From positions 1-5,433 of the forward strand of contig DOCD01000005.1 in the NCBI GenBank assembly GCA_003503945.1: a DNA stretch of 5,433 nt, written 5' to 3'. Source of the DNA: Clostridiales bacterium (GTDB lineage Bacteria; Bacillota; Clostridia; Christensenellales; Borkfalkiaceae). The notes beneath the pieces were generated by a model. The model was not told the origin of the DNA. It was given only the letters and a program-made list of their open reading frames with translations, and did no database searches. Below are positions 1 to 4,823 of this stretch, one piece after another (position 1 is the stretch's first letter; each line of letters starts with the position of its first letter). The position numbers were made by a program, and so were the translations under genes.

Positions 1-16
1 CCGTCGGGCGGTTCGA

Positions 17-646
17 TTATTTTGCGGTGTTTTCATAAAATTCGCATAAATCTTTCAGAGTACAGTTCACGCAGTCGGGCTTTTGCGAGTGACATACCCG
101 CCTGCCGTGGTAAATCAAATAATGGTGTGCTTTGCCCCATTTGTCCTCGGGGATAACCGCGCAAAGCCCTTCCTCGACCTTCGCGGGCGTTTTGCCCTTT
201 GAGATACCCAGCCTGTTCGAAACGCGGAAAACGTGCGTATCCACGGCAATCGCGTTCCCGCCGAAAGCCACGGCGTAAACCACGTTTGCGGTTTTCTGCC
301 CTACACCGGCAAGCGTTTTCAGCTCTTCGAGGGTGGCGGGTACTTGTCCGCCGAATTTATCTATTATATCTGCCGAGGCGGAAAGAATATGCGCCGCCTT
401 GTTGCGGTAAAACCCGCACGAAAAGATATATTTTTCCAGCTCCTCCTGCGTAAGTGTAAGCATTCTTTCGGGCGTATCGTAGTCTTTGAACAAAACCTCG
501 GTCACCTTGTTTACGCGTTCGTCGGTACATTGCGCCGAAAGTATTACGGCGACCAGCAATTCGTACGCCGACCTGAAATGCAGCGCGGGCTGCGCGTCGG
601 GATATAATTTTTCAAGCTCGTTTAAAATCTTTTGCGACTTATCCAT
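17..646 (-). CDS. nth: Endonuclease III, DNA glycosylase / AP lyase
   Basis: A 209-aa protein matching endonuclease III over its full length (E. coli Nth is 211 aa). It removes oxidised pyrimidines from DNA and cleaves at the abasic site in base excision repair. Visible in the sequence: the helix-hairpin-helix motif at about residues 106-123 with core LAGVGQKTANVV, including the catalytic lysine K118; the catalytic aspartate D136 in AVDTHVFRVSNRLG; and a C-terminal cluster loop with Cys185, Cys192, Cys195 and Cys201 in the C-x6-C-x2-C-x5-C spacing that binds [4Fe-4S]. All catalytic and cluster residues are present, so it should be active. It lies 35 nt downstream of the DUF3343 gene on the same strand. 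The ATG has no Shine-Dalgarno sequence; instead an extended -10 promoter ends 6 nt before it, which predicts a leaderless transcript. Read-through from DUF3343 is also possible. What follows its stop lies outside the window. Confidence 0.97.
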   Translation of the reverse strand: MDKSQKILNELEKLYPDAQPALHFRSAYELLVAVILSAQCTDERVNKVTEVLFKDYDTPERMLTLTQEELEKYIFSCGFYRNKAAHILSASADIIDKFGGQVPATLEELKTLAGVGQKTANVVYAVAFGGNAIAVDTHVFRVSNRLGISKGKTPAKVEEGLCAVIPEDKWGKAHHYLIYHGRRVCHSQKPDCVNCTLKDLCEFYENTAK

Positions 647-652
647 ACCCGA

Positions 653-681
653 ATTTTATCACAGTCCGCGCGTAAAATCAA
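653..681 (-). promoter_or_regulatory. nth promoter, predicted leaderless start
   Basis: Read on the minus strand: TTGATT (681-676), a 17-bp spacer, then TAAAAT (658-653) preceded by TGA, an extended -10. The usual distance places transcription start at 646, the A of the nth ATG. The sequence between the -10 and the ATG is TCGGGT, with no ribosome binding site. The -35 box starts 1 nt past the DUF3343 stop codon, so nth has its own promoter just after that gene. Boxes are seen directly; leaderless status is inferred. Confidence 0.6.
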
Positions 682-939
682 TTATATTCTGCCGAAAATT
701 ACCCTTCCGTAATCGTTTTGCATTCTTAAAAAGCCGTAAAATGCCGAGTAATTGCATTTTCTTATCAGAATTTTCGCCCTTTCGAACGAAGAGGGCGGAA
801 TTTTCAGCGAAAGCCCGCAACCGACGTTCGCCTCCCTCGGCGTGTTTATCAGGTTTGCGGCTATACCCATAGCCCTTAGTCTCGCGTTGCAGTCCATAGC
901 CTGCGAGCGGGAGCGGAATACCGCAAGTATTTCAGTCAT
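682..939 (-). CDS. DUF3343 protein, putative Se/S carrier-like
   Basis: An 85-aa protein with the look of the DUF3343 family, small ferredoxin-fold-sized proteins described as putative selenium/sulfur carriers. Visible features: an N-terminal strand and turn MTEILAVFRSRSQAM (also typical of the family), then LRAMGIAANLINTPRE, and the conserved-type Cys-Gly motif VGCGLSLKI with Cys41. Further cysteines are Cys17 and Cys62. The start is the ATG at 939-937, chosen because GGAG lies 6 nt upstream and the family begins here. The open frame runs on upstream (to 1797) only as a shadow of the opposite-strand desulfurase gene. The gene is divergent from that desulfurase (57-nt gap) and upstream of nth. 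DUF3343 genes often neighbour class V aminotransferases of this kind in anaerobes, which supports a role in handling sulfur or selenium released from cysteine. The exact biochemical role of the family is not established; its length is typical. Confidence 0.85.
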   Translation of the reverse strand: MTEILAVFRSRSQAMDCNARLRAMGIAANLINTPREANVGCGLSLKIPPSSFERAKILIRKCNYSAFYGFLRMQNDYGRVIFGRI

Positions 940-996
940 AATTTTCTCCAATGTAGAAATAGAATATATTATTATTTTATGTAAGGAGAAAACTTT
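940..996. promoter_or_regulatory. Divergent AT-rich promoter region
   Basis: This 57-bp gap separates two genes reading outward and must hold start signals for both unless one promoter lies inside the opposite gene. It has several -10-like hexamers, for example TATATT (965-970) and TATTAT (967-972) on plus, and TAAAAT (979-974) and TATTCT (966-961) on minus. None has a good -35 at 17 bp, so I cannot assign a start. The shared gap suggests co-regulation of DUF3343 and the desulfurase. Confidence 0.4.
983..988 (+). promoter_or_regulatory. Strong RBS that fixes a TTG start
   Basis: AAGGAG followed by 8 nt (AAAACTTT) and then TTG at 997. The first ATG in frame would be well inside the conserved N-terminal LYFDNAAT motif, so the TTG is the start. 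Confidence 0.85.
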
Positions 997-2106
997 TTGC
1001 TTTACTTTGACAATGCCGCCACGGGCGGCTTCAAACCCGACGAAGTGATAACGGCGGCGGAAGCCGCAATGAAGTTCTGCGCAAACCCCGGCAGGAGCGG
1101 GCACAGGTTGTCGATAGCCTGCCTCGAAAGGGTTTACGCCTGCCGTAAGCTCGTCTGCGGGTTTCTGGGCGGATACGGCTACGACAGGACGGTTTTCACC
1201 AAAAACTGCACCGAAGCGCTCAATATCGCGATTTTCGGGCTTATTAAGGGCGGCGACGAAGTGGTTACCACCGTCGCGGAACACAATTCCGTGCTGCGTC
1301 CTCTCGAGGTTCTGAAAAGCAAGGGGGTAAAGGTGAAGTACGCCCCGCTTGTCGGCGGCAAGCTCTCTGCGGTGGAAATTCTCAACCTCGTAAGCGCGAA
1401 TACCCGCGCGGTTATAGTAACCCTCGCTTCCAACGTGACGGGCACTGCGGTCGATATATCCGAGCTCAAAAAAGGGCTGCCCGAGGATACCCTTCTGATT
1501 TGCGACGGGGCGCAGGCTTGCGGGCACGTCCCCGTGGATATGAAGGCGCACGGAATAGACGCGCTCGCCGTGGCGGGGCATAAAGGTATGCTCGGGATAC
1601 AGGGCAGCGGCGCGCTGCTGTTTTCCGAAAGGGTCAACCCCGACCCCGTGCTCTACGGAGGTACGGGCAGCGAAAGCTACAACCCGAACATGCCCGACTT
1701 TTATCCCGACCGCCTTGAAAGCGGCACGCTTTCCTATCCCGCGATAGTTTCGCTCGGCGAGGGCGCGCTCTATCTTACCGACCGGCTTTCGGGGCACGTC
1801 GAAAAGGTTACGGCTTTTACGCGGCTTATTTGCGACGGGCTTTCGGAAATCGACGGCGTAAAGCTGTATTCCGAACCCAACCCCTACGGGATAGTCGCCT
1901 TCGACGTCGCGACAATGCAGTCCGAAATGGCGGCGTACAGACTTTCGGAGGAATTTTCAATATGCGTGCGCGGCGGGCTGCACTGCGCGCCTATGATGCA
2001 CGAGGCGCTGGGCACGCAGGGGCTTGTCCGCGCTTCGGTTTCGGCGTTCAACACCCAAAGCGAATGCGAGCGGCTAATTTCCGCGGTCAAACAATTGACA
2101 ACGTAA
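997..2106 (+). CDS. Cysteine desulfurase family protein (class V aminotransferase, EF2568-like)
   Basis: A 369-aa PLP enzyme of the class V aminotransferase fold. It would take sulfur (or selenium) from cysteine or selenocysteine to form an enzyme persulfide/perselenide plus alanine. Visible: the N-terminal LYFDNAATGG; NPGRSGHRLS at 30-39; EHNS with the PLP-stacking His96; the cofactor-binding D170-x-x-Q173 in ICDGAQACGH; GHKG with the PLP lysine K196; the GGTGSES segment at 221-227; FYPDRLESGT at 235-243; and a C-terminal active loop CVRGGLHCAP with Cys330 as likely nucleophile. The pattern fits the EF2568-type subfamily better than IscS or SufS (NPGRSGHRLS, ESGTLSYP). Members often sit in selenium or sulfur gene clusters with DUF3343, as here. 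Start is TTG with a strong RBS. The final codons overlap the -35 box of the cysK promoter. Substrate preference (Cys against Sec) cannot be read from the sequence. Confidence 0.92.
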   Translation: MLYFDNAATGGFKPDEVITAAEAAMKFCANPGRSGHRLSIACLERVYACRKLVCGFLGGYGYDRTVFTKNCTEALNIAIFGLIKGGDEVVTTVAEHNSVLRPLEVLKSKGVKVKYAPLVGGKLSAVEILNLVSANTRAVIVTLASNVTGTAVDISELKKGLPEDTLLICDGAQACGHVPVDMKAHGIDALAVAGHKGMLGIQGSGALLFSERVNPDPVLYGGTGSESYNPNMPDFYPDRLESGTLSYPAIVSLGEGALYLTDRLSGHVEKVTAFTRLICDGLSEIDGVKLYSEPNPYGIVAFDVATMQSEMAAYRLSEEFSICVRGGLHCAPMMHEALGTQGLVRASVSAFNTQSECERLISAVKQLTT

Positions 2107-2123
2107 ACTCTGCGGAATATAAT
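2095..2123 (+). promoter_or_regulatory. Perfect consensus promoter upstream of cysK
   Basis: TTGACA (2095-2100), a 17-bp spacer (2101-2117) and TATAAT (2118-2123): both boxes match the sigma-70/sigma-A consensus exactly at the ideal spacing. The -35 box lies in the last codons of the desulfurase gene. Predicted transcription start is about 2130, giving a 24-nt leader for cysK. Confidence 0.85.
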
Positions 2124-2127
2124 TATT

Positions 2128-2141
2128 AAAAATTAATTTTT
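2128..2141. promoter_or_regulatory. 14-bp perfect palindrome at the cysK transcription start
   Basis: AAAAATTAATTTTT is its own reverse complement and spans the predicted start site of the cysK promoter. That is where a repressor bound to an operator would block a fully consensus promoter. It may simply be AT-rich DNA; the regulator, if any, is unknown. Confidence 0.3.
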
Positions 2142-2153
2142 ACGGGTACGAAT

Positions 2154-3080
2154 ATGAAAATTTACAAATCCGTTGCGGAGCTGACGGGCAAAACCCCGCT
2201 CCTTGAAATGTGCAACTACTGCGCGCGGAACGAATTAAAGGCGAAGCTTTTTGCCAAACTCGAGTACTTCAATCCCGCGGGTTCGGTAAAGGACAGGGTC
2301 GCGAAGGAGATGATAGCGGAGGCGGAGAGAAGCGGCAGGCTCAAAGCGGGCGGAGCGATTATCGAGCCGACCTCGGGTAATACGGGTATAGGCATCGCGG
2401 CGATAGCCGCGGCAAAGGGTTACCGAGTAATTTTGACCATGCCCGAAACCATGAGTGCGGAGCGCCGCAACATTATAAAGGCTTACGGCGCGGAAATCGT
2501 GCTTACCGACGGTAAGAAGGGTATGAAGGGCGCGATAGAGAAGGCTGAGGAGCTTGCGGCTTCGCTCGGCGGGATAATTTTGGGTCAGTTCGTCAATCCC
2601 GCCAACCCGCAGGCGCATTTTAAAACAACGGGGCCCGAAATCTGGGACGATACCGACGGCAAAGCGGATATTTTCGTCGCGGGCGTAGGCACGGGCGGCA
2701 CTATTACGGGCGTCGGCAGGTTTTTAAAGGGCAAAAACCCCGCCGTCAAGGTGGTTGCGGTCGAGCCCGAAAGCTCTCCCGTGCTTTCGGAGGGTAAAAG
2801 CGGCGCACACGGTATTCAGGGCATAGGCGCGGGCTTCGTACCCGAAATACTCGATACGGAAATTTACGACGAGGTTATAACCGTTTCCGATAGTGACGCA
2901 ATCGAAACGGCAAAACAGACGGGCAGGACGGAGGGCTTCCTTGTTGGCATTTCCTCCGGCGCGGCGCTGTGGGCGGCAACCGAGCTTGCCCGCCGTCCCG
3001 AAAACACAGGCAAAAACATAGTGGTGCTCATGCCCGATTCGGGCGACAGATATTATTCTACGCCGCTGTTCACGGAATAA
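2154..3080 (+). CDS. cysK: Cysteine synthase A (O-acetylserine sulfhydrylase)
   Basis: A 308-aa fold-type II PLP enzyme that makes L-cysteine from O-acetylserine and sulfide, the last step of cysteine synthesis, in the cytoplasm. Visible: FNPAGSVKDRVA with the PLP lysine K46; the substrate loop EPTSGNTGIG (71-80); the phosphate-binding GTGGT (179-183); HGIQGIGAGFVP (219-230), the segment typical of CysK; SSGA (268-271); and the C-terminal PDSGDRYYST (294-303). Length is that of normal CysK and the protein looks complete. The N-terminus MKIYKSVAELTGKTPLLE is also standard, so the ATG at 2154 is secure, although its 24-nt predicted leader has no clear Shine-Dalgarno sequence. It is transcribed from its own consensus promoter and is 47 nt downstream of the desulfurase, which would consume its product. 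O-phosphoserine- or cystathionine-forming relatives are possible but less likely given the motifs. Confidence 0.96.
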   Translation: MKIYKSVAELTGKTPLLEMCNYCARNELKAKLFAKLEYFNPAGSVKDRVAKEMIAEAERSGRLKAGGAIIEPTSGNTGIGIAAIAAAKGYRVILTMPETMSAERRNIIKAYGAEIVLTDGKKGMKGAIEKAEELAASLGGIILGQFVNPANPQAHFKTTGPEIWDDTDGKADIFVAGVGTGGTITGVGRFLKGKNPAVKVVAVEPESSPVLSEGKSGAHGIQGIGAGFVPEILDTEIYDEVITVSDSDAIETAKQTGRTEGFLVGISSGAALWAATELARRPENTGKNIVVLMPDSGDRYYSTPLFTE

Positions 3081-3088
3081 ATCCTAAT

Positions 3089-3145
3089 TATAGGCTTCCC
3101 TTTCGGGGAAGCTGCCCCGTAGCTTGCGCAAGGGGCTGATGAGGT
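3089..3145 (+). repeat. Dispersed double-hairpin repeat, copy 1
   Basis: 57 nt, closely matching copy 2 at 3470-3527 in the same orientation. Each copy has a first hairpin (GCTTCCC / GGGAAGC around TTTCG), a second hairpin (GCCCC / GGGGC enclosing the inner palindrome CTTGCGCAAG), and the tail GATGAGGT. Between the copies the loop of hairpin 1 differs (TTTC-type against TGAT-type), while paired bases are mostly kept. It lies between the converging ends of cysK and the small minus-strand gene, where it may help end both transcripts, although there is no T-run. The style resembles small palindromic repeats common in gut Clostridia genomes; this is from memory, not a search. Confidence 0.8.
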
Positions 3146-3153
3146 ATGAATAA

Positions 3154-3456
3154 CTATATATTCTTCAATTTAGTGATAACTTCTTTAAGCTTTTTGCGCT
3201 TTATGCCGTCAACCATGGGCGCTAACGAATTGTAAAAGTTGTCGAGGTCGGCGTTTGTCAGCCGACCTTCTCTTTTGCCCCGTTCGGCTTCGGCGATAAT
3301 CGTGCGCAGCAGCTGCCCCTCGTTTTTTCCGTTCATTGCCTTCGATACGGTCTGCGCGAATTCTACAGCCGATTGCACGTCGTGCACTCCGTTCACGGTC
3401 TGTTTGTTATTCTTGTTGTTTTTGTCGTCGGGCGTGTAGCTTTTAAAATCTTTCAT
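3154..3456 (-). CDS. Unrecognised 100-aa basic helical protein
   Basis: I do not recognise a characterised family. It is a soluble protein with no signal peptide or membrane segment. Residues 1-22 are polar, rich in Lys and Asn and probably disordered. Residues 27-100 look helical, with a central segment around LLRTIIAEAERGKREGRLTNADLDNFY and a strongly basic C-terminus (IKRKKLKEVITKLKNI). The gene is credible: AAGGAG lies 5 nt before the ATG, base composition is like its neighbours, and charged and hydrophobic residues alternate as in a real helical protein. It is divergent from another 100-aa gene, with a copy of the double-hairpin repeat in the gap and a second copy just after its stop. 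The basic tail could suit nucleic acid or phospholipid contact, but that is only a guess. A role shared with the divergent membrane protein is possible from position alone. Confidence 0.75.
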   Translation of the reverse strand: MKDFKSYTPDDKNNKNNKQTVNGVHDVQSAVEFAQTVSKAMNGKNEGQLLRTIIAEAERGKREGRLTNADLDNFYNSLAPMVDGIKRKKLKEVITKLKNI

Positions 3457-3469
3457 AAATACTCCTTGT

Positions 3470-3527
3470 TATAGCCTTCCCCTGATGGGGAAGTTGCCCC
3501 GTAGCTTGCGTAAGGGGCGGATGAGGT
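3470..3527 (+). repeat. Dispersed double-hairpin repeat, copy 2
   Basis: 58 nt, same orientation as copy 1. Hairpin 1 is CTTCCCC / GGGGAAG around TGAT; hairpin 2 is GCCCC / GGGGC with inner CTTGCG..AAG. It fills most of the divergent gap between the two 100-aa genes. It begins 3 nt upstream of the minus-strand gene's Shine-Dalgarno sequence, so it would lie in that gene's upstream or 5' leader region. The two copies bracket the minus-strand gene as direct repeats. Confidence 0.8.
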
Positions 3528-3537
3528 TGTTAAAACA

Positions 3538-3543
3538 TATAAT
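3538..3543 (+). promoter_or_regulatory. Possible -10 box for the 100-aa membrane protein gene
   Basis: A perfect TATAAT just after repeat copy 2 and 32 nt before the start at 3576. At 17 bp upstream the sequence is GGGCGG, inside the repeat, so no -35 match exists. A weaker alternative pairs TTGTTA (3527-3532) with TAACAA (3549-3554). The assignment is tentative. Confidence 0.35.
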
Positions 3544-3561
3544 AATAATAACAATTTATGC

Positions 3562-3567
3562 AAGGAG
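3562..3567 (+). promoter_or_regulatory. RBS that selects the ATG at 3576
   Basis: AAGGAG with an 8-nt spacer to the ATG at 3576. An in-frame ATG at 3558 lies upstream of this site, has no RBS of its own and would add six residues (MQGALF), so 3576 is preferred. Confidence 0.85.
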
Positions 3568-3575
3568 CTTTATTT

Positions 3576-3878
3576 ATGCAACTACTCATAGTGCTTGCGT
3601 TGCTTTTATTGGGAGGCAAAGGCAATGCGGGCAATATTTTATCCGAAGTTAAACCCGTGCTTGAAAGCCTGGGCGGGGAGGATATACAGAACGCTCTCAA
3701 AAGCGCGGAAGAAATATCGTCCGTTCTGTCCGCGGTCGGGGCGTTCACCCAACAACCCGCGCCATCGGCGGATATAGCCGAAGCGCAGCCCGCGGTGGCG
3801 TTTCCGCTCGCGCCGATTTCCAAAATAGCCGATAAGGACATAACGTATTCCCTTTCGCAATACATATCGCAGAATTAA
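3576..3878 (+). CDS. Unrecognised 100-aa membrane-anchored protein
   Basis: No characterised family recognised. Residues 2-12 (QLLIVLALLLL) are strongly hydrophobic and followed by GGKGNAGN, so the N-terminus is probably a short membrane anchor; there is no basic N-region and no clear signal peptidase site. Residues 19-55 form a likely amphipathic helical stretch (ILSEVKPVLESLGGEDIQNALKSAEEISSVLSAV, here 20 or fewer in each helix). Residues 57-80 are rich in Pro and Ala and probably an extended linker, and the end is polar. Start chosen from the AAGGAG site. It is divergent from the other 100-aa gene and ends in a perfect palindromic terminator overlapping its stop codon, so it is a single-gene transcript. 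The small size, anchor and divergent helical neighbour could suit a two-part membrane-associated system, but nothing in the sequence proves that. Confidence 0.75.
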   Translation: MQLLIVLALLLLGGKGNAGNILSEVKPVLESLGGEDIQNALKSAEEISSVLSAVGAFTQQPAPSADIAEAQPAVAFPLAPISKIADKDITYSLSQYISQN

Positions 3879-3912
3879 ACGCAAGCCCGTCGCGACGGGC
3901 TTGCGTTATTTT
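3878..3912 (+). terminator. Perfect-palindrome intrinsic terminator
   Basis: The 30 nt at 3878-3907 are an exact palindrome: arms beginning AACGCAAGCCCGT and ending ACGGGCTTGCGTT around CGCG, giving a GC-rich 13-bp stem. It is followed by ATTTTATTT. The first base is the last base of the preceding stop codon TAA. Being symmetrical it could also act on the other strand, though that strand has no gene nearby. Confidence 0.9.
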
Positions 3913-3929
3913 ATTTCATATGCTATACT
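3901..3929 (+). promoter_or_regulatory. TIM-barrel gene promoter, -35 inside terminator, leaderless
   Basis: TTGCGT (3901-3906), a 17-bp spacer, and TATACT (3924-3929) preceded by TGC (3921-3923), an extended -10. The -35 is part of the 3' arm of the terminator. Start of transcription is predicted at 3936, the A of the ATG, and no Shine-Dalgarno sequence exists between (TATATT). The geometry is the same as at nth. Confidence 0.6.
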
Positions 3930-3935
3930 TATATT

Positions 3936-4643
3936 ATGATTACAGGAATATCAACCGCGTGCTTCGATCCGAATACGGAAACGGAGGATAGCTTTAAATT
4001 GATTAAGGAGGCGGGCGCCGAAACTTGCGAAGCCGCGCTTCGCACCTTTTTCGAGTACCGCCCCGAATTTGCCAAAAAATGCGATATTGCTGGGCTTGAC
4101 GTGCGTTTTGTAAGCGCTTTCCCGTCCAACTTCGAGGCGCAGCTTTTTTCCCGTTCGCGCAGGGTGCGCGGTGACGGGTTTTACTGGCTCGACCAGATTT
4201 TGCGTTCGGTGCAGCTTTTCGGCGCGAAAACTTATATTTTCCGCGGCGCACCTTCCGACGAAGATATAAATTTCATTACGGGTCGTTTAAACGAAATCGC
4301 AAACTTCTGTCTGCGCTTCGGCGTAAATCTTTGTGTCGAAAACAGCGTTACGGGTTTATGCCGTCGCCCCGAGCAATTCGCCCGTTTAAAGGCGGGCTGC
4401 CCGCAGCTTTCGGGCGCGCTCAGCTTAAAGAGTGCGGCGCTGTCGGGCTATCCGTGGCAGATGTACGCGGTGAATATGGCAGGGGCTCTTTCCGTAATCA
4501 AAGTATCCGAGCCCGAAGCTTGTAATTTAAAGCATATTTTGCCCGCTTTGAAGGACTACGCATTCGACGGCTGCGTTTTAATCGAGGATACGCCCGCCGA
4601 ACGACTTAAAGCTTCGGTTGAAATTTTAAAGTCGTCGGTTTAA
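3936..4643 (+). CDS. TIM-barrel protein, sugar phosphate isomerase/epimerase-like
   Basis: A 235-aa protein resembling the xylose isomerase-like / AP endonuclease 2 TIM-barrel superfamily, slightly short for it (often 250-290 aa). Visible: first strand ITGISTACF; strand VRFVSAF (56-62); strand TYIFRGAPSDE (99-109); FGVNLCVENSVTG (128-140) with the usually conserved barrel Glu135; GALSLKSAALSGYPW (160-174); SVIKVSE (186-192); and a last strand CVLIEDTP with Glu217. In related proteins I recall, the fourth and fifth of these segments read like DIKSA..SGY and HVHxSD, carrying metal ligands. Here they read SLKSAALSGY and SVIKVSE, so an Asp and one or two His seem lost. It may therefore lack the normal metal site or bind a ligand without the usual reaction. 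Substrate unknown. The gene is alone between a palindromic terminator and terminator modules. The ATG has no RBS, and a leaderless promoter is predicted. Confidence 0.8.
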   Translation: MITGISTACFDPNTETEDSFKLIKEAGAETCEAALRTFFEYRPEFAKKCDIAGLDVRFVSAFPSNFEAQLFSRSRRVRGDGFYWLDQILRSVQLFGAKTYIFRGAPSDEDINFITGRLNEIANFCLRFGVNLCVENSVTGLCRRPEQFARLKAGCPQLSGALSLKSAALSGYPWQMYAVNMAGALSVIKVSEPEACNLKHILPALKDYAFDGCVLIEDTPAERLKASVEILKSSV

Positions 4644-4663
4644 AAAAAGTGAAAAAAGTTATT

Positions 4664-4748
4664 AAAAATGCTTGTCTGCCGTTTCCCTAAAGGGAGCTTT
4701 CGGCAGAGCGTCGCGTTAAAAACGCTCGCGCGTACCGCAAGCATTTTT
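4664..4748 (+). terminator. Terminator-like hairpin with structured insert
   Basis: Arms AAAAATGCTTG (4664-4674) and CAAGCATTTTT (4738-4748) are exact complements (11 bp), ending in a T-run. The loop is 63 nt and itself folds, so it is a branched structure rather than a simple terminator. It is the first possible stop signal after the TIM-barrel gene. Confidence 0.55.
4675..4730 (+). other. 56-nt structured insert in module 1
   Basis: Present in module 1 and absent from module 2. It holds TCTGCCG / CGGCAGA (4675-4681 / 4701-4707) enclosing a smaller TCCCT / AGGGA pair, then GAGCGT / ACGCTC (4706-4711 / 4722-4727). It is GC-rich in AT-rich surroundings, has no coding frame of note, and resembles a small palindromic repeat placed in the loop of the terminator. 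Deletion from module 2 is the other explanation. Confidence 0.65.
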
Positions 4749-4758
4749 CTAATAAAAT

Positions 4759-4811
4759 AAAAAAGTGAAAAAAGTTATTAAAAATGCTTGACGTACCGCA
4801 AGCATTTTTCT
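4759..4811 (+). repeat. A-tract / AAAAATGCTTG module 2 (compact)
   Basis: Duplicate of module 1 without the insert. It contains TTGACG (4788-4793) like the 23S promoter -35, but at 17 bp the sequence is TCAAAG, so it has no -10 and should not act as a promoter. Confidence 0.9.
4780..4809 (+). terminator. Compact intrinsic terminator before the 23S promoter
   Basis: AAAAATGCTTG (4780-4790), loop ACGTACCG, CAAGCATTTTT (4799-4809): an 11-bp perfect stem with A-tract on one side and T-run on the other, so it could stop transcription in both directions. Its GC content is low, which makes it only moderately strong; it would shield the rRNA promoter from upstream read-through. Confidence 0.65.
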
Positions 4812-4823
4812 CAAAGAAATTTT

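Larger units (their letters stand above)
4643..4750 (+). repeat. A-tract / AAAAATGCTTG module 1 (expanded)
   Basis: Starts on the last base of the TIM-barrel stop codon. Its first 32 nt (4643-4674) are identical to 4759-4790 and its last 20 nt (4731-4750) to 4792-4811, so modules 1 and 2 are duplicates differing by an internal segment (4675-4730 here, a single A in module 2). A third, diverged copy lies at 4824-4858. Confidence 0.9.

Noticed and set aside
681..686. Perfect TATAAT on the minus strand as the nth -10 box
   Set aside because: The hexamer 17 bp upstream (CGGAAG) has no -35 match; the TTGATT-N17-TGATAAAAT pair fits much better.
940..1797. Long minus-strand open frame continuing upstream of DUF3343
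   Set aside because: It runs opposite a well-supported desulfurase gene in shadow frame; only the last 85 residues look like a protein family, and they have their own RBS and ATG.
3089..3527. CRISPR array
   Set aside because: Only two copies, over 300 bp apart, with internal hairpins and a gene between them; no spacers or cas genes.
3558..3575. Upstream ATG for the 100-aa membrane protein
   Set aside because: The RBS lies after this ATG and is correctly placed for the ATG at 3576.
4788..4816. A second rRNA promoter in module 2 (TTGACG)
   Set aside because: At the 17-bp position the sequence is TCAAAG and nearby spacings give no -10; the DNA instead forms a terminator hairpin.
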